This document shows, in pieces, positions 1-7,996 of a DNA stretch of 64,000 nucleotides (positions are counted from its first letter, which is position 1; every line of letters begins with the position of its first letter). The position numbers and the translations under genes are program-made. The notes under the pieces are model-generated. The model worked only from the letters and a program-made list of their open reading frames with translations. It did no database searches and was not told the DNA's origin. This DNA comes from Bradyrhizobium yuanmingense (GTDB lineage Bacteria > Pseudomonadota > Alphaproteobacteria > Rhizobiales > Xanthobacteraceae). The stretch lies in contig NZ_JARFML010000010.1 of assembly GCF_029167105.1 (NCBI RefSeq), forward strand, positions 62,001 to 126,000. The letters are read 5' to 3'.

Positions 1-178
1 TGCTCGATGGTGAGAACGACGACGACTGCTCGACTGCATTCAGCACGGCCGCTCCGCGGCCGCGCGAGCGGTCACGTCGGATTCGACTCGATTGAGGAAC
101 GGAAGGTAAGGGCGATCCAGGCCTTGCGGCGGCGTTGTCTGGATCGCCTTGCTTCCCTGAGCGGCCATTTCCACTTCC
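1..178. other. Intergenic stretch at window edge, no gene seen
   Basis: No convincing coding sequence is visible here. The open frames that cross it have repetitive Arg-rich translations and are antisense shadows of the neighbouring SDR gene or of the palindromic repeat. The segment is downstream of the minus-strand SDR gene and may contain its 3' end signals or the end of a gene outside the window. Confidence 0.4.
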
Positions 179-263
179 GTCATTGCGAGGAGCGAAGCGA
201 CGAAGCAATCCAGACTGTCTCTGCGGAGGCAGTCTGGATTGCTTCGCTTTCGCTCGCAATGAC
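179..263. repeat. 85-bp REP-like inverted repeat
   Basis: The left arm begins GTCATTGCGAGGAGCGAAGC and the right arm ends GCTTTCGCTCGCAATGAC. An inner arm pair ending in CAGACTG/CAGTCTG flanks a short loop, so almost the whole element folds into one long hairpin. It lies nine bases beyond the stop of the SDR gene. Such GTCATTGCGAG palindromes are common between genes in Bradyrhizobium and related genomes. It could act as a transcription stop or mRNA stabiliser, which is inference. Confidence 0.8.
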
Positions 264-272
264 AGTGCCCGC

Positions 273-1031
273 CTACACGTGCTGGCCGCCGTTGATGTGG
301 ATCTCGGCGCCGTTGACGTAGGAGCTGGTGTCCGTGCACAGCACGTAGATGATCTTTGCCACTTCGTCGGGCGTGCCGAGGCGGTGCATCGGGATCTGCT
401 GCTCGACGATCTTCTCGGTGCCCGGCGACAGGATCGAGGTGTCGATCTCGCCCGGGGCGATCGCGTTGACACGCACGCCGATGCGGCCGAAGTCGGAGGC
501 CATCTCGCGCGTCAGCGCGGCGAGCGCGGCCTTCGAGGTGGCGTAGGCCGCGCCTGCGAAGGGGTGCACGCGCGAGCCCGCGATCGAGGTGACGTTCACG
601 ACCGACCCCTTGGCGGCCTTCAATTCCTCGATCAGCCCCCGCGCCATCATGATCGGCGCGAAAAAGTTGACATGGAAGACGTGGGTCCAGGTATCGAGGT
701 CGGTGTCGACCGAACCCAACCGCGAGCCGCCGGCGCCCTTTGGCGAGATCGCGGCGTTGTTGACCAGCGCATGCAACGTGCCGCCCTCGAGCCGGTTGCG
801 GATCTCCGAGATCGCGCGCGCGGTGTCCTTGGGATCGCCGAGGTCGACCTGGATGTGGTCCTCCGGGCCTGCGTCCCAGGGGCAGTCCTCGGGGAAAGGA
901 TGTCGCGAGCAGGTGATGACGCGCCAGCCGGCCGAGGAGAAGCGGATCACGGTGGCGTGGCCGATGCCGCGGCTGGCTCCGGTCAGGAGCAGCGTACGGC
1001 GCGGCGCATTGGACGAATGCGGCATGGACAT
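273..1031 (-). CDS. SDR family NAD(P)-dependent oxidoreductase
   Basis: A 252-residue classical short-chain dehydrogenase/reductase. The N-terminal nucleotide-binding motif TGASRGIG lies near residues 18-25, an NNAA segment follows in the middle, and the catalytic pair appears as YATSK with an upstream Ser. The C-terminus (INGGQHV) is typical of the family. Length matches the usual 250 residues. The substrate cannot be deduced. It is on the same strand as pdxH, starting 20 bases after its stop, so the two are probably co-transcribed. The start at 1031 was chosen as the first ATG; a second ATG two codons later is equally possible. Confidence 0.88.
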   Translation of the reverse strand: MSMPHSSNAPRRTLLLTGASRGIGHATVIRFSSAGWRVITCSRHPFPEDCPWDAGPEDHIQVDLGDPKDTARAISEIRNRLEGGTLHALVNNAAISPKGAGGSRLGSVDTDLDTWTHVFHVNFFAPIMMARGLIEELKAAKGSVVNVTSIAGSRVHPFAGAAYATSKAALAALTREMASDFGRIGVRVNAIAPGEIDTSILSPGTEKIVEQQIPMHRLGTPDEVAKIIYVLCTDTSSYVNGAEIHINGGQHV

Positions 1032-1051
1032 CTTTCAGGTCGGCCCAGAGC

Positions 1052-1693
1052 TTACGGATACATCCGCGTTTTGGACCACGGTTGGCCGGCGGCGTCACGG
1101 CGAAATTCGATGCGGTCGTGCAGGCGGAACGGGCGGTCGTGCCAGAACTCGATCCGCACCGGCGTGATGCGCCAGCCGCTCCAGCCCGGCGGCCGCGGCA
1201 CTTCGCCGATGACGTATTTGGCCGCGACCTTGGCGATGGCCTGCTCGAACGCGAAGCGGCTCTCCAGCTCTTGCGATTGCTTGCTCGCCCAGGCACCGAT
1301 CTGGGCCTGCTTCGGTCGCGTCGCGAAATAGGCGTCGGCCTCCGCGTCGGTCACCGGCGTCACGTTGCCGCGGATGCGGACCTGACGGCGCAGCGACTTC
1401 CAGTGAAAAAGTAACGCTGCCTTAGGATTTGCGGCGAGTTCGCGACCCTTCTGGCTGGCGATGTGGCTGTAGAAGACGAAACCCTCGGTATCGAAGCCCT
1501 TCATCAGCACCATGCGCACATCCGGCAGCCCGTCGGGATCGACCGTTGCGAGCGCCATGGCGTTCGGATCGTTCGGCTCGCTCTTGACCGCTTCGTTCAG
1601 CCAGGCCTCGAACAACGCAAATGGCTCGTCGGCGGCGGTGAAATCACCGGATGTTAAGGGTGTCTGGTGTTTCATCGAGGTCGTGTCGGTCAT
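1052..1693 (-). CDS. pdxH: Pyridoxamine 5'-phosphate oxidase
   Basis: A 213-residue protein that matches PdxH along its full length. PdxH is the FMN-dependent enzyme that oxidises pyridoxamine or pyridoxine 5'-phosphate to pyridoxal 5'-phosphate in the vitamin B6 salvage and synthesis pathway. Visible hallmarks are the FMN-site stretch [12 protein letters not shown], the segment [10 protein letters not shown], the RQVRIRG strand, and the C-terminal [17 protein letters not shown] and RLHDR motifs that form the substrate pocket. The gene is divergent from the lipoprotein gene at 1807, so the 113-base gap between them must hold both promoters. The SDR gene follows closely downstream. Confidence 0.96.
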   Translation of the reverse strand: MTDTTSMKHQTPLTSGDFTAADEPFALFEAWLNEAVKSEPNDPNAMALATVDPDGLPDVRMVLMKGFDTEGFVFYSHIASQKGRELAANPKAALLFHWKSLRRQVRIRGNVTPVTDAEADAYFATRPKQAQIGAWASKQSQELESRFAFEQAIAKVAAKYVIGEVPRPPGWSGWRITPVRIEFWHDRPFRLHDRIEFRRDAAGQPWSKTRMYP

Positions 1694-1806
1694 GTCCGGA
1701 GTCCGAGTTGCGTCCCGCGGCCCAAAACGCGCTGTTGTCCGCTACCGCCCTATATAGGGCATGGGGACGCGTTGGCCTATCGGCGATCCGGCCGTCCGGC
1801 TTCGTC

Positions 1807-2214
1807 ATGACGATGATTCTGATCGGGCTTGGTGCCGGCGGCTGCAGCTTTTCCCGCAACGACGGCGGCGCCTATGCCAAGGCCGAGGACAGCGACCTCA
1901 CTGGCTCGATCGCGCGGCCGGCGAAGGACGCTCCCCCGACCGAGACCGATCTCGCCTTCACCCGCAACGCCGCCTCCGACGTCCTCAGCAAGGGCGACAA
2001 GGATTCCAGCCAGCATTGGGAGAATCCGGAGACCGGGGCGCGCGGCTCGGTGACGCCCATCGCCCAGTCCTACGCCGCCGAGGACGGGCGCAAATGCCGC
2101 GACTTCCTGGCGAGCTACGTCAACGGCAATACCGAAAGCTGGCTCCAGGGCGCCGGCTGCCAAAGCGGCCGTGGCCGTTGGGAGATTCATACGCTAAAGC
2201 CGTGGCGGAGCTGA
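1807..2214 (+). CDS. Small surface lipoprotein (RT0821/Lpp0805-like)
   Basis: From the ATG at 1807 the product is 135 residues. It opens with a short hydrophobic stretch ending in a lipobox-like GAGGC, so it is probably a lipidated envelope protein. The C-terminal half (DGRKCRDFLASYV, then GCQSGRGRWEI) resembles the RT0821/Lpp0805 family of small alphaproteobacterial surface proteins, whose function is unknown. The frame stays open upstream to 1651, but that part overlaps pdxH antisense and has no lipoprotein character, so the shorter start is preferred. The stop codon lies inside the start of a palindromic repeat. Confidence 0.7.
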   Translation: MTMILIGLGAGGCSFSRNDGGAYAKAEDSDLTGSIARPAKDAPPTETDLAFTRNAASDVLSKGDKDSSQHWENPETGARGSVTPIAQSYAAEDGRKCRDFLASYVNGNTESWLQGAGCQSGRGRWEIHTLKPWRS

Positions 2215-2261
2215 GCATGATCCGGAAACGTGGGAACCGGTTTTCCGATCAGACCGTGCTC
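2213..2261. repeat. GAGCATGATCC-type intergenic palindrome
   Basis: The sequence starts GAGCATGATCCGGAAA, has an inner GGAACCGGTTTTCC hairpin and ends in GTGCTC. The same outer sequence flanks the element at 17439-17507. This is a dispersed repeat family seen widely in Bradyrhizobium-like genomes. It overlaps the stop codon of the upstream lipoprotein gene, so it is placed to act as a 3' end or processing element. Confidence 0.7.
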
Positions 2262-2380
2262 CAAAGATAGAGCGTCAGTTCGCGTTCCTAGTTGCAAAAA
2301 TGCCACTCTCTTCCCACATCACCGGCAGGTGGGGCGGGGAGCCCTTTGAACAATTCGATTTCTTGAAGGAGACGTGACGA

Positions 2381-3343
2381 ATGCGCGACCCCTATGAGGT
2401 CTTGGGGGTGCCGCGGAGCGCCAGCGCTGCCGCGATCAAGAGCGCCTATCGCAAGCTGGCCAAGAAGCACCATCCGGACAGCAACAAGGGTGATCCGAAG
2501 GCTGCCGAACGCTTCGCCGAGATCAACTCGGCCAACGAGATCCTCGGCGACGAGGACAAGCGCAAGCAGTTTGACCGCGGCGAGATCGACGCAGAGGGCA
2601 AGCCGCGCTTCCAAGGTTTTCCGGGCGGCGGCGGTCCTCGCGGCCGCGCGGGCCCTGGCGGGTTCGAAAGCTATACGTTCCGAAGCGGCGGTGCGGGCGG
2701 CCCGGGCGGCGGCGCGTTCGAGGACATCCTCAACAGCATGTTCGGCGGCGGGATGCGTGGCGCGCGGCCCGGAGCCGGCGGCGGCGCCCAGTTCGAGTTC
2801 GACACCGGTGGCATCGGGCTCGATCTCGACGTCAACGTCGCCATGAGCGTCTCTCTGGAAGAGGCGGTCAACGGCGGCGAGAAGCGTGTCCGGCTGCCCA
2901 CGGGCAAAGAACTCAACGTCAAGATCCCGGCCGGGGTCACCGAGGGCCAGCAGATCAGGCTGCGGGGGCAGGGAGAAAGCGCGCAGGGCCATCCGCCCGG
3001 CGATCTCCTGATCACCATCAACATTGCACCGCACCCGTTCTTCAAGGTCGAAGGCGCAGACCTCAGGATCGACCTGCCGGTCACGCTCTATGAGGCGGTG
3101 CTCGGCGGCAAGGTCCGCGTGCCGACCCTCGGCAATGCCGTGGAGCTCTCCGTCCCCAAGAACACGTCCAGCGGCCGGACCTTCCGCCTCAAGGGCAAGG
3201 GCCTGCCGAAAGCCGGCGGAACCGGGGATCTCTTCGTCATCATCAGGATTATGCTACCGGACGGGAACGACGCCGAGCTTGAAGCATTGATGGAGAAGTG
3301 GCGGGACCAACACCCCTACAATCCACGTAGCGGTGTCGGTTAG
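2381..3343 (+). CDS. DnaJ C-terminal domain co-chaperone (CbpA-like)
   Basis: A 320-residue J-domain protein. The J domain (about residues 3-68) carries the HPD motif that stimulates DnaK ATPase. A Gly-rich and Phe-rich linker follows, and then the two beta-sandwich substrate-binding domains of the DnaJ C-terminal family (about 140-310, ending with [14 protein letters not shown]). There is no Cys-rich zinc-finger domain, which separates it from true DnaJ and places it with CbpA-type co-chaperones. A strong AGGAGA ribosome-binding site precedes the ATG. It is monocistronic as far as can be seen. Confidence 0.92.
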   Translation: MRDPYEVLGVPRSASAAAIKSAYRKLAKKHHPDSNKGDPKAAERFAEINSANEILGDEDKRKQFDRGEIDAEGKPRFQGFPGGGGPRGRAGPGGFESYTFRSGGAGGPGGGAFEDILNSMFGGGMRGARPGAGGGAQFEFDTGGIGLDLDVNVAMSVSLEEAVNGGEKRVRLPTGKELNVKIPAGVTEGQQIRLRGQGESAQGHPPGDLLITINIAPHPFFKVEGADLRIDLPVTLYEAVLGGKVRVPTLGNAVELSVPKNTSSGRTFRLKGKGLPKAGGTGDLFVIIRIMLPDGNDAELEALMEKWRDQHPYNPRSGVG

Positions 3344-3454
3344 GGCGAGAGCGAACTGAAGGGGTTCTCCTAAAGGACCACGGCATCGTCCTGGAGATGA
3401 TGCACATCATACGCCTGAGGCGTGGAAGCGCTTCATGGTTTCGACGTGTCGGCT

Positions 3455-3620
3455 GTCCGGCGGGGCAGCCGATAAAAAGGTGCGGCCTCGAGAGGGGGAC
3501 CAGCGCGGTACCAAAAACCCCAATCGAGGCCGCCCGCGTCGATCGGCGGATCGAACGCCACTCATAATCGCGTGAGCACCCGGTGCGATAATGAGACGTG
3601 TCGATGTCCTGATTCCAAAT
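3455..3620. ncRNA. Stem-loop-rich intergenic stretch, possible small RNA
   Basis: The gap between the DnaJ-like gene and the anti-sigma gene (3344-3660) has no credible ORF. It holds a perfect 10-bp inverted repeat (GCGGCCTCGA at 3482-3491 with TCGAGGCCGC at 3524-3533) and a second one (CTCATAATCGC at 3561-3571 with GCGATAATGAG at 3585-3595, one mismatch). Adjacent stems without a clear U-run could be a small RNA or paired 3' end structures for the two convergent genes. Strand and function are not known. Confidence 0.25.
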
Positions 3621-3660
3621 TTTCGATGACGGAATCTGGGCACTGCGCTTGTGCGGTTGT

Positions 3661-4431
3661 CTAGGTGCCGTTCTTCTCTGCTTGGTCGTAGACGGCCTGC
3701 GCCACCTTGGTCAGCCGCTCGCGATCGCTGCTGCCACTGACGACGTAGCCGACGCCGCGCTCGGCCCAGAACAACGCGCCGTCCTTGTCCGTCTTGGCGT
3801 AGCGCATTTGCGTTGCACCATTCTCGGTCTTGGCGCTGTAGATCGTGTACCGTTCGCCCGAAACGCTCTCGTACATCAGGAACGACGCCGGACCGTTCGG
3901 TCCCGGCAGAAGCCGGCCGCCGACCAGCTTCAGCCCGCTCGCCTCCAGGTTCGGCGCGAACACGGTCCAGCCGCAGCGCCGGGTCAGCCAGGCCTGCAAG
4001 TGATCGCGCTCATTGCCGCCGACCTCCACGGGGTGGCGGACCTCCACGACATAGAGGCGGTGGGCATCGAGCGCGTCCGCAGTAAAGCTACGGAAGGTCG
4101 AGGGCGCGCTGGCGGCGCCATGCGCCACCCAGCCGGCGGTGCCGCCGGCGACGAAGGCAACCAGCACGGCCGCGGCGGCGCCATAGAGCCATTGCCGCGG
4201 GCGGCGCTCCAGCCGCTCGAGCTCGAGCCGTGCGGGCACCGGCTCATGGGCGACCGAATCGTAACGGGCGTGCAGCATCTCGGCCATGGTCCGCCAGGAT
4301 TGCACCCGCTCGGCGTCCTCGGGGTGGGCGGCAAGAAACGCCTCGACGTCGGCGCGTCGCTCGGCCGGCAGCTCGCCGTCGACATAGGCGTGCAATTCGT
4401 CCTCGGTCACTGGGATGTTGCGGTCGTTCAT
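3661..4431 (-). CDS. Anti-sigma factor, single-pass membrane protein
   Basis: A 256-residue protein. Its N-terminal 45 residues (EDELHAYVDGELPAERR, then AAHPEDAERVQSW) match the anti-sigma helical domain that holds ECF sigma factors at the membrane. One transmembrane helix lies near residues 81-104, followed by an extracytoplasmic domain of about 150 residues. It lacks the HxxxCxxC zinc motif of ZAS-type anti-sigma factors. It lies 106 bases downstream of the ECF sigma gene on the same strand, so the pair probably forms one autoregulated unit. The inducing signal cannot be read from the sequence. Confidence 0.85.
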   Translation of the reverse strand: MNDRNIPVTEDELHAYVDGELPAERRADVEAFLAAHPEDAERVQSWRTMAEMLHARYDSVAHEPVPARLELERLERRPRQWLYGAAAAVLVAFVAGGTAGWVAHGAASAPSTFRSFTADALDAHRLYVVEVRHPVEVGGNERDHLQAWLTRRCGWTVFAPNLEASGLKLVGGRLLPGPNGPASFLMYESVSGERYTIYSAKTENGATQMRYAKTDKDGALFWAERGVGYVVSGSSDRERLTKVAQAVYDQAEKNGT

Positions 4432-4537
4432 CTCGGTCGTCTCTGGCTCTGCGGCCCAAAATATCTTCTGCGAGTTAGCTTCGCGCAGCTCACCGTCCGG
4501 CTGCGGGCGGACATCGTTCGATGCATCGACCCGGCCA

Positions 4538-5026
4538 TCATTTCACCCGCCTGAGCGCCGTACGCTCGCCCTCCAGCGAGGCTTTGACGTGGGCTCTTGC
4601 GCGCGCCAGGCGCGACATCACGGTGCCGATCGGCACGCCCTGGATGTCGGCAACCTCGCGGTAGCTCATGCCTTCCAGCATCACCAGCAGCAGCACCGAA
4701 CGTTGCTCCTCGACGAGGGTGGTCAGCGCCTTCTCGATGTCACGTCCTTCGGCCTCGGTCCCGCTGGCATCGGGGTTGTTATCCGTCAGCGGCATGAATT
4801 GCGGTCGCCTTGCCAACGAGCGCCGCCGATTCTTATTGAGGTTGGTCAGGATCGTATAGAGCCAGCTCCTGACGTCGCCTCCGAGAAACAGCCGCTCCGA
4901 ACGCAGCGCGCGTACCAACGTATCCTGGACCAGATCGTCGGCCGCATCCGCATCGCGTGTGAGCGCGCGGGCGTAGCGGCGCAACGCCGGGATCATGGCT
5001 TCAACACTCTGGCGAAACGCACTCAT
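4538..5026 (-). CDS. ECF-type RNA polymerase sigma factor
   Basis: A 162-residue sigma-70 family factor with only regions 2 and 4. Region 2 contains DLVQDTLVRALR (core binding and -10 recognition). Region 4 contains the helix-turn-helix MSYREVADIQGVPIGTVMSR for -35 recognition. The start at MSAFRQ (5026) fits family length; the frame is open about 300 bases further but that part has no sigma similarity. The partner anti-sigma factor is encoded just downstream. A GGAATA/TGTTAT promoter candidate lies directly upstream, as expected for autoregulation. Confidence 0.9.
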   Translation of the reverse strand: MSAFRQSVEAMIPALRRYARALTRDADAADDLVQDTLVRALRSERLFLGGDVRSWLYTILTNLNKNRRRSLARRPQFMPLTDNNPDASGTEAEGRDIEKALTTLVEEQRSVLLLVMLEGMSYREVADIQGVPIGTVMSRLARARAHVKASLEGERTALRRVK

Positions 5027-5071
5027 TGCGGTCCTGACATCACTGGCGTTCGGCGCGCGCCTATAGCGATC

Positions 5072-5098
5072 ATAACACCCAAGCGGAGCGGCTATTCC
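5072..5098 (-). promoter_or_regulatory. Candidate ECF-type promoter of the sigma gene
   Basis: Read on the minus strand there is GGAATA (5098-5093), a 15-base spacer and TGTTAT (5077-5072), about 45 bases before the sigma start codon. GGAAT-type -35 boxes with GTT-type -10 boxes are typical ECF targets, so this could be the autoregulatory promoter. It is inferred by eye only. Confidence 0.4.
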
Positions 5099-5198
5099 GG
5101 CACTCGAAACAGCGTTAATGCTGCGGATTAGGGCTGTACCGCGGGGGAGGGCTGGTGTACCTCCAGACCTCAACGAGAGTTCGACGGGACGTGCAAAA

Positions 5199-6014
5199 AT
5201 GGCGCAGAATTCGGGTCTGATGCAAGGCAAGCGCGGGGTCATCCTCGGCGTCGCCAACAACCGCTCGATCGCCTGGGGCATCGCCAAGGCATGCCACGCC
5301 GCGGGCGCCGAGCTCGCCTTCACCTATCAGGGCGATGCGCTGAAGAAGCGCGTCGAGCCGCTCGCCGCCGAGATCGGCGGCCTCGTGCTCGGCCATTGCG
5401 ACGTCACCGATGCCGAGACCATCGATGCCGCCTTCGCGGTGCTGAAGGAGAAATGGGGCAAGATCGACTTCCTGGTGCATGCGATCGCCTATGGCGAGCA
5501 GCTCGATGGTCGCTACGTCGACACCACGCAGGAGAATTTTTCGAAGTCGATGCTGATCTCCTGCTATTCGTTCACGGCGGTGGCGCAACGCGCCGAGAAG
5601 CTGATGACCGATGGCGGCTCGCTGATCACGCTCTCCTATTACGGCGCCGAGAAGTGGATGCCGCACTACAACGTGATGGGCGTGGCCAAGGCGGCGCTGG
5701 AAGCCAGCGTGCGCTATCTCGCTGCCGATCTCGGTGAGAAGAACATTCGCGTCAACGCGATCTCGGCAGGTCCCATCAAGACGCTGGCGGCGTCCGGCAT
5801 CGGCGACTTCCGCTATATCCTGAAGTGGAACGAGACCAACGCGCCGATGCGGCGCAACGTCTCCACCGAAGACGTCGGCGGCAGCGCGCTGTATTTCCTC
5901 TCCGACCTCTCGCGCGGCGTCACCGGTGAGGTGCACCACGTCGATTCCGGCTATCACGTGCTCGGCATGAAGCGGCCGGATGCGCCTGATATCTCGCTTG
6001 GCGGGAAAGACTAG
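5199..6014 (+). CDS. fabI: Enoyl-[acyl-carrier-protein] reductase (NADH)
   Basis: A 271-residue protein with the FabI signature. The N-terminal nucleotide-binding loop is GVANNRSIAWGIA and the catalytic Tyr/Lys arrangement is YNVMGVAK (Y-x6-K), which distinguishes FabI from ordinary SDRs. The SAGPIKTLAASGI loop closes over the substrate. It performs the last reduction in each cycle of type II fatty acid synthesis. The start at 5199 (MAQNSGLM) fits the family; the open frame begins earlier but that part is not conserved in character. The phosphatase gene at 6027 follows after 12 bases, probably in the same transcript. Confidence 0.95.
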   Translation: MAQNSGLMQGKRGVILGVANNRSIAWGIAKACHAAGAELAFTYQGDALKKRVEPLAAEIGGLVLGHCDVTDAETIDAAFAVLKEKWGKIDFLVHAIAYGEQLDGRYVDTTQENFSKSMLISCYSFTAVAQRAEKLMTDGGSLITLSYYGAEKWMPHYNVMGVAKAALEASVRYLAADLGEKNIRVNAISAGPIKTLAASGIGDFRYILKWNETNAPMRRNVSTEDVGGSALYFLSDLSRGVTGEVHHVDSGYHVLGMKRPDAPDISLGGKD

Positions 6015-6026
6015 CCTCTAGCTGAA

Positions 6027-6626
6027 ATGCCCAGGCCTACGATCTACTATCTTCGCCACGGCGAGACCGAGTGGAATGCGCTCGGCAGGCTTCAGGGCAC
6101 CCGGGACATTCCGCTGAACGCGCGCGGCCGCAGCCAGGCCGTGCACGCTGCCGAAGTTCTGGCCGATCTGTTCGCGCGCGATGGGAAGGACAAGGCGGCG
6201 CTGCCCTATGTGTCGAGCCCGCTCGGGCGTGCGCGCCAGACCATGGAGCTCGCGCGTGGCAGGCTCGAATTGCCGCCTGCCGATTACGCGCTCGACGATC
6301 GTCTGCGCGAGATCGGCTACGGCACCTGGGAGGGGCTGACGCTGGCCGAGAGCGAGGCGAAGGATCCGGACATCTATGCAAGGCGCCTCGCCGACAAATG
6401 GACGGTGGGGCCTGCGGGTGGGGAGACCTACGCCGACGTGCAGGCTCGCGTGCGCGCCTGGTACGACCAGCTCCGGACCGACACCGTCGCGGTGGCCCAT
6501 GGCGGGACCTGCCGGGCCCTGATGGTGTCCCTGGGGCTGGAGACACCGGCCAGCGCTGCCGAGCTCTATATCGAGCAGGGCGCCGTCTACGTGTTCGGCG
6601 ACGGCCGGCTGGAGAAGTTTAGTTAG
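6027..6626 (+). CDS. Histidine phosphatase family protein (GpmB-like)
   Basis: A 199-residue member of the phosphoglycerate mutase-like histidine phosphatase family. The N-terminal LRHGETEWN supplies the phospho-accepting His. SPLGRARQTMELA carries the conserved Arg, and VAVAHGGTCRALM holds the second catalytic His. Length is right for cofactor-dependent, GpmB-type phosphatases, whose substrates vary. It sits 12 bases after fabI. The sequence does not show whether it is a true phosphoglycerate mutase, and a broad-specificity phosphatase is more likely. Confidence 0.9.
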   Translation: MPRPTIYYLRHGETEWNALGRLQGTRDIPLNARGRSQAVHAAEVLADLFARDGKDKAALPYVSSPLGRARQTMELARGRLELPPADYALDDRLREIGYGTWEGLTLAESEAKDPDIYARRLADKWTVGPAGGETYADVQARVRAWYDQLRTDTVAVAHGGTCRALMVSLGLETPASAAELYIEQGAVYVFGDGRLEKFS

Positions 6627-6635
6627 GCTCCTCAC

Positions 6636-6736
6636 CGTCATTCCGGGCGGTGCGCAGCACCGAACTCCGGTGCGCCCTGCGCACCTGAGAATCTTGAGGT
6701 TCCGGGTCTGGTCCTGCGGACCATCCCGGAATGACG
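6636..6736. repeat. About 100-bp intergenic inverted repeat
   Basis: The outer arms are CCGTCATTCCGGG and CCCGGAATGACGG, with further pairing inside (GGTGCGC/GCGCACC-like and GGTCC/GGACC stems). It lies between the histidine phosphatase gene and aroC. Partial relatives with GTCATTCCGGG or ATTCCGGG arms occur near 23763-23800 and 11551-11584 in this window. Confidence 0.75.
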
Positions 6737-6807
6737 GAGTAACTGGTTTGACCCTCGGCCCAGCGGGCGCTACCACAAGTCAGAACTGACTTACGAGCCA
6801 GAGACGA

Positions 6808-7896
6808 ATGTCCTTCAACACTTTCGGCCACATGTTCCGCGTCACCACCTTCGGCGAGAGCCATGGGGTGGCAATCGGCTGCGTGGTTGACGGCTGCCCG
6901 CCGATGATCCCGCTCACCGAGGCCGACATCCAGCGGGATCTCGACCGCCGCCGTCCCGGCCAGTCGCGCTTCACCACCCAGCGCCAGGAGCCGGACCAGG
7001 TGAAGATCCTCTCCGGCGTGCTGGCCCATCCCGAGACCGGCGTTCAGGTGACGACGGGCACGCCGATCGGCCTTCTGATCGAGAACACCGACCAGCGCTC
7101 GAAGGATTATTCCGAGATCAAAGACAAGTTTCGTCCCGGTCACGCCGACTTCACCTATGAGGCGAAGTACGGCCTGCGCGACTATCGCGGCGGCGGGCGC
7201 TCTTCGGCGCGCGAGACCGCGATGCGCGTTGCGGCCGGCGCCATCGCCCGGAAAGTGCTGCCCGACGTCAAGGTGCGGGGCGCCCTGGTGCAGATCGGCC
7301 CGCACAAGATCGATCGCGACAAGTGGGACTGGGACGAGGTCGCCAACAATCCGTTCTTCTGCCCGGACAAGGACAAGGCCGCGTTCTTCGAGACCTATCT
7401 CGACGGCATCCGCAAGAGCGGCTCCTCGATCGGCGCCGTGATCGAGGTCGTCGCCGAAGGCGTGCCGGCAGGTCTTGGTGCGCCGATCTACGCCAAGCTC
7501 GATTCCGATCTGGCGGGCGCGATGATGACCATCAACGCGGTGAAGGGCGTCGAGATCGGCGCCGGTTTTGGTGCGGCAGAACTGACCGGTGAGGAGAACG
7601 CCGACGAGATGCGTTCCGGCAATGACGGCACGCGCTTCCTCTCCAACCACGCCGGCGGCGTGCTGGGCGGCATCTCCACCGGACAGCCCGTGGTGGTGCG
7701 TTTCGCGGTGAAGCCGACCTCGTCGATCCTGCAGCCGCGTCTCACCGTCGATCGGCAAGGCACCGACACCGAGATCTTCACCAAGGGCCGCCATGACCCC
7801 TGCGTCGGCATCCGTGCCGTCCCCGTCGGCGAGGCCATGATGGCTTGCGTGCTGGCCGATCACTTCCTGCGCGATCGCGGGCAGGTGGGACGTTAG
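6808..7896 (+). CDS. aroC: Chorismate synthase
   Basis: A 362-residue protein that matches AroC throughout. It carries the three family signatures: [17 protein letters not shown] near the N-terminus, [18 protein letters not shown] in the middle, and [11 protein letters not shown] followed by [13 protein letters not shown] near the C-terminus. The enzyme converts 5-enolpyruvylshikimate 3-phosphate to chorismate with reduced FMN, the last common step to aromatic amino acids. It appears monocistronic, flanked by an intergenic repeat upstream and a hairpin downstream. Confidence 0.97.
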   Translation: MSFNTFGHMFRVTTFGESHGVAIGCVVDGCPPMIPLTEADIQRDLDRRRPGQSRFTTQRQEPDQVKILSGVLAHPETGVQVTTGTPIGLLIENTDQRSKDYSEIKDKFRPGHADFTYEAKYGLRDYRGGGRSSARETAMRVAAGAIARKVLPDVKVRGALVQIGPHKIDRDKWDWDEVANNPFFCPDKDKAAFFETYLDGIRKSGSSIGAVIEVVAEGVPAGLGAPIYAKLDSDLAGAMMTINAVKGVEIGAGFGAAELTGEENADEMRSGNDGTRFLSNHAGGVLGGISTGQPVVVRFAVKPTSSILQPRLTVDRQGTDTEIFTKGRHDPCVGIRAVPVGEAMMACVLADHFLRDRGQVGR

Positions 7897-7900
7897 TTGC

Positions 7901-7929
7901 TTCACCTCGCCCCGTCGGGGAGAGGTGAA
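7901..7929 (+). terminator. Hairpin just after aroC
   Basis: TTCACCTC (7901-7908) pairs perfectly with GAGGTGAA (7922-7929), and the CCCC/GGGG core inside pairs too, so the 29 bases form a single tight stem. It starts five bases after the aroC stop. There is no U-run, so it is either a repeat-derived 3' stabiliser or a factor-dependent terminator. Confidence 0.45.
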
Positions 7930-7996
7930 CTTGCCGTCGCGGCACTAGCTCTCCGCGCAGCTTGACGGCCCCGCAACTTCGTCCGCAAATGCGGAC

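Noticed and set aside
40..1296. Long minus-strand frame of 418 residues across the SDR gene
   Set aside because: It is in another frame than the clear SDR protein, is Arg/Pro-rich and repetitive, and crosses into the pdxH gene and a palindromic repeat.
3407..3643. 78-residue minus-strand frame in the gap after the DnaJ-like gene
   Set aside because: Low-complexity Arg/Pro-rich residues, no ribosome site, and it runs through two strong inverted repeats.
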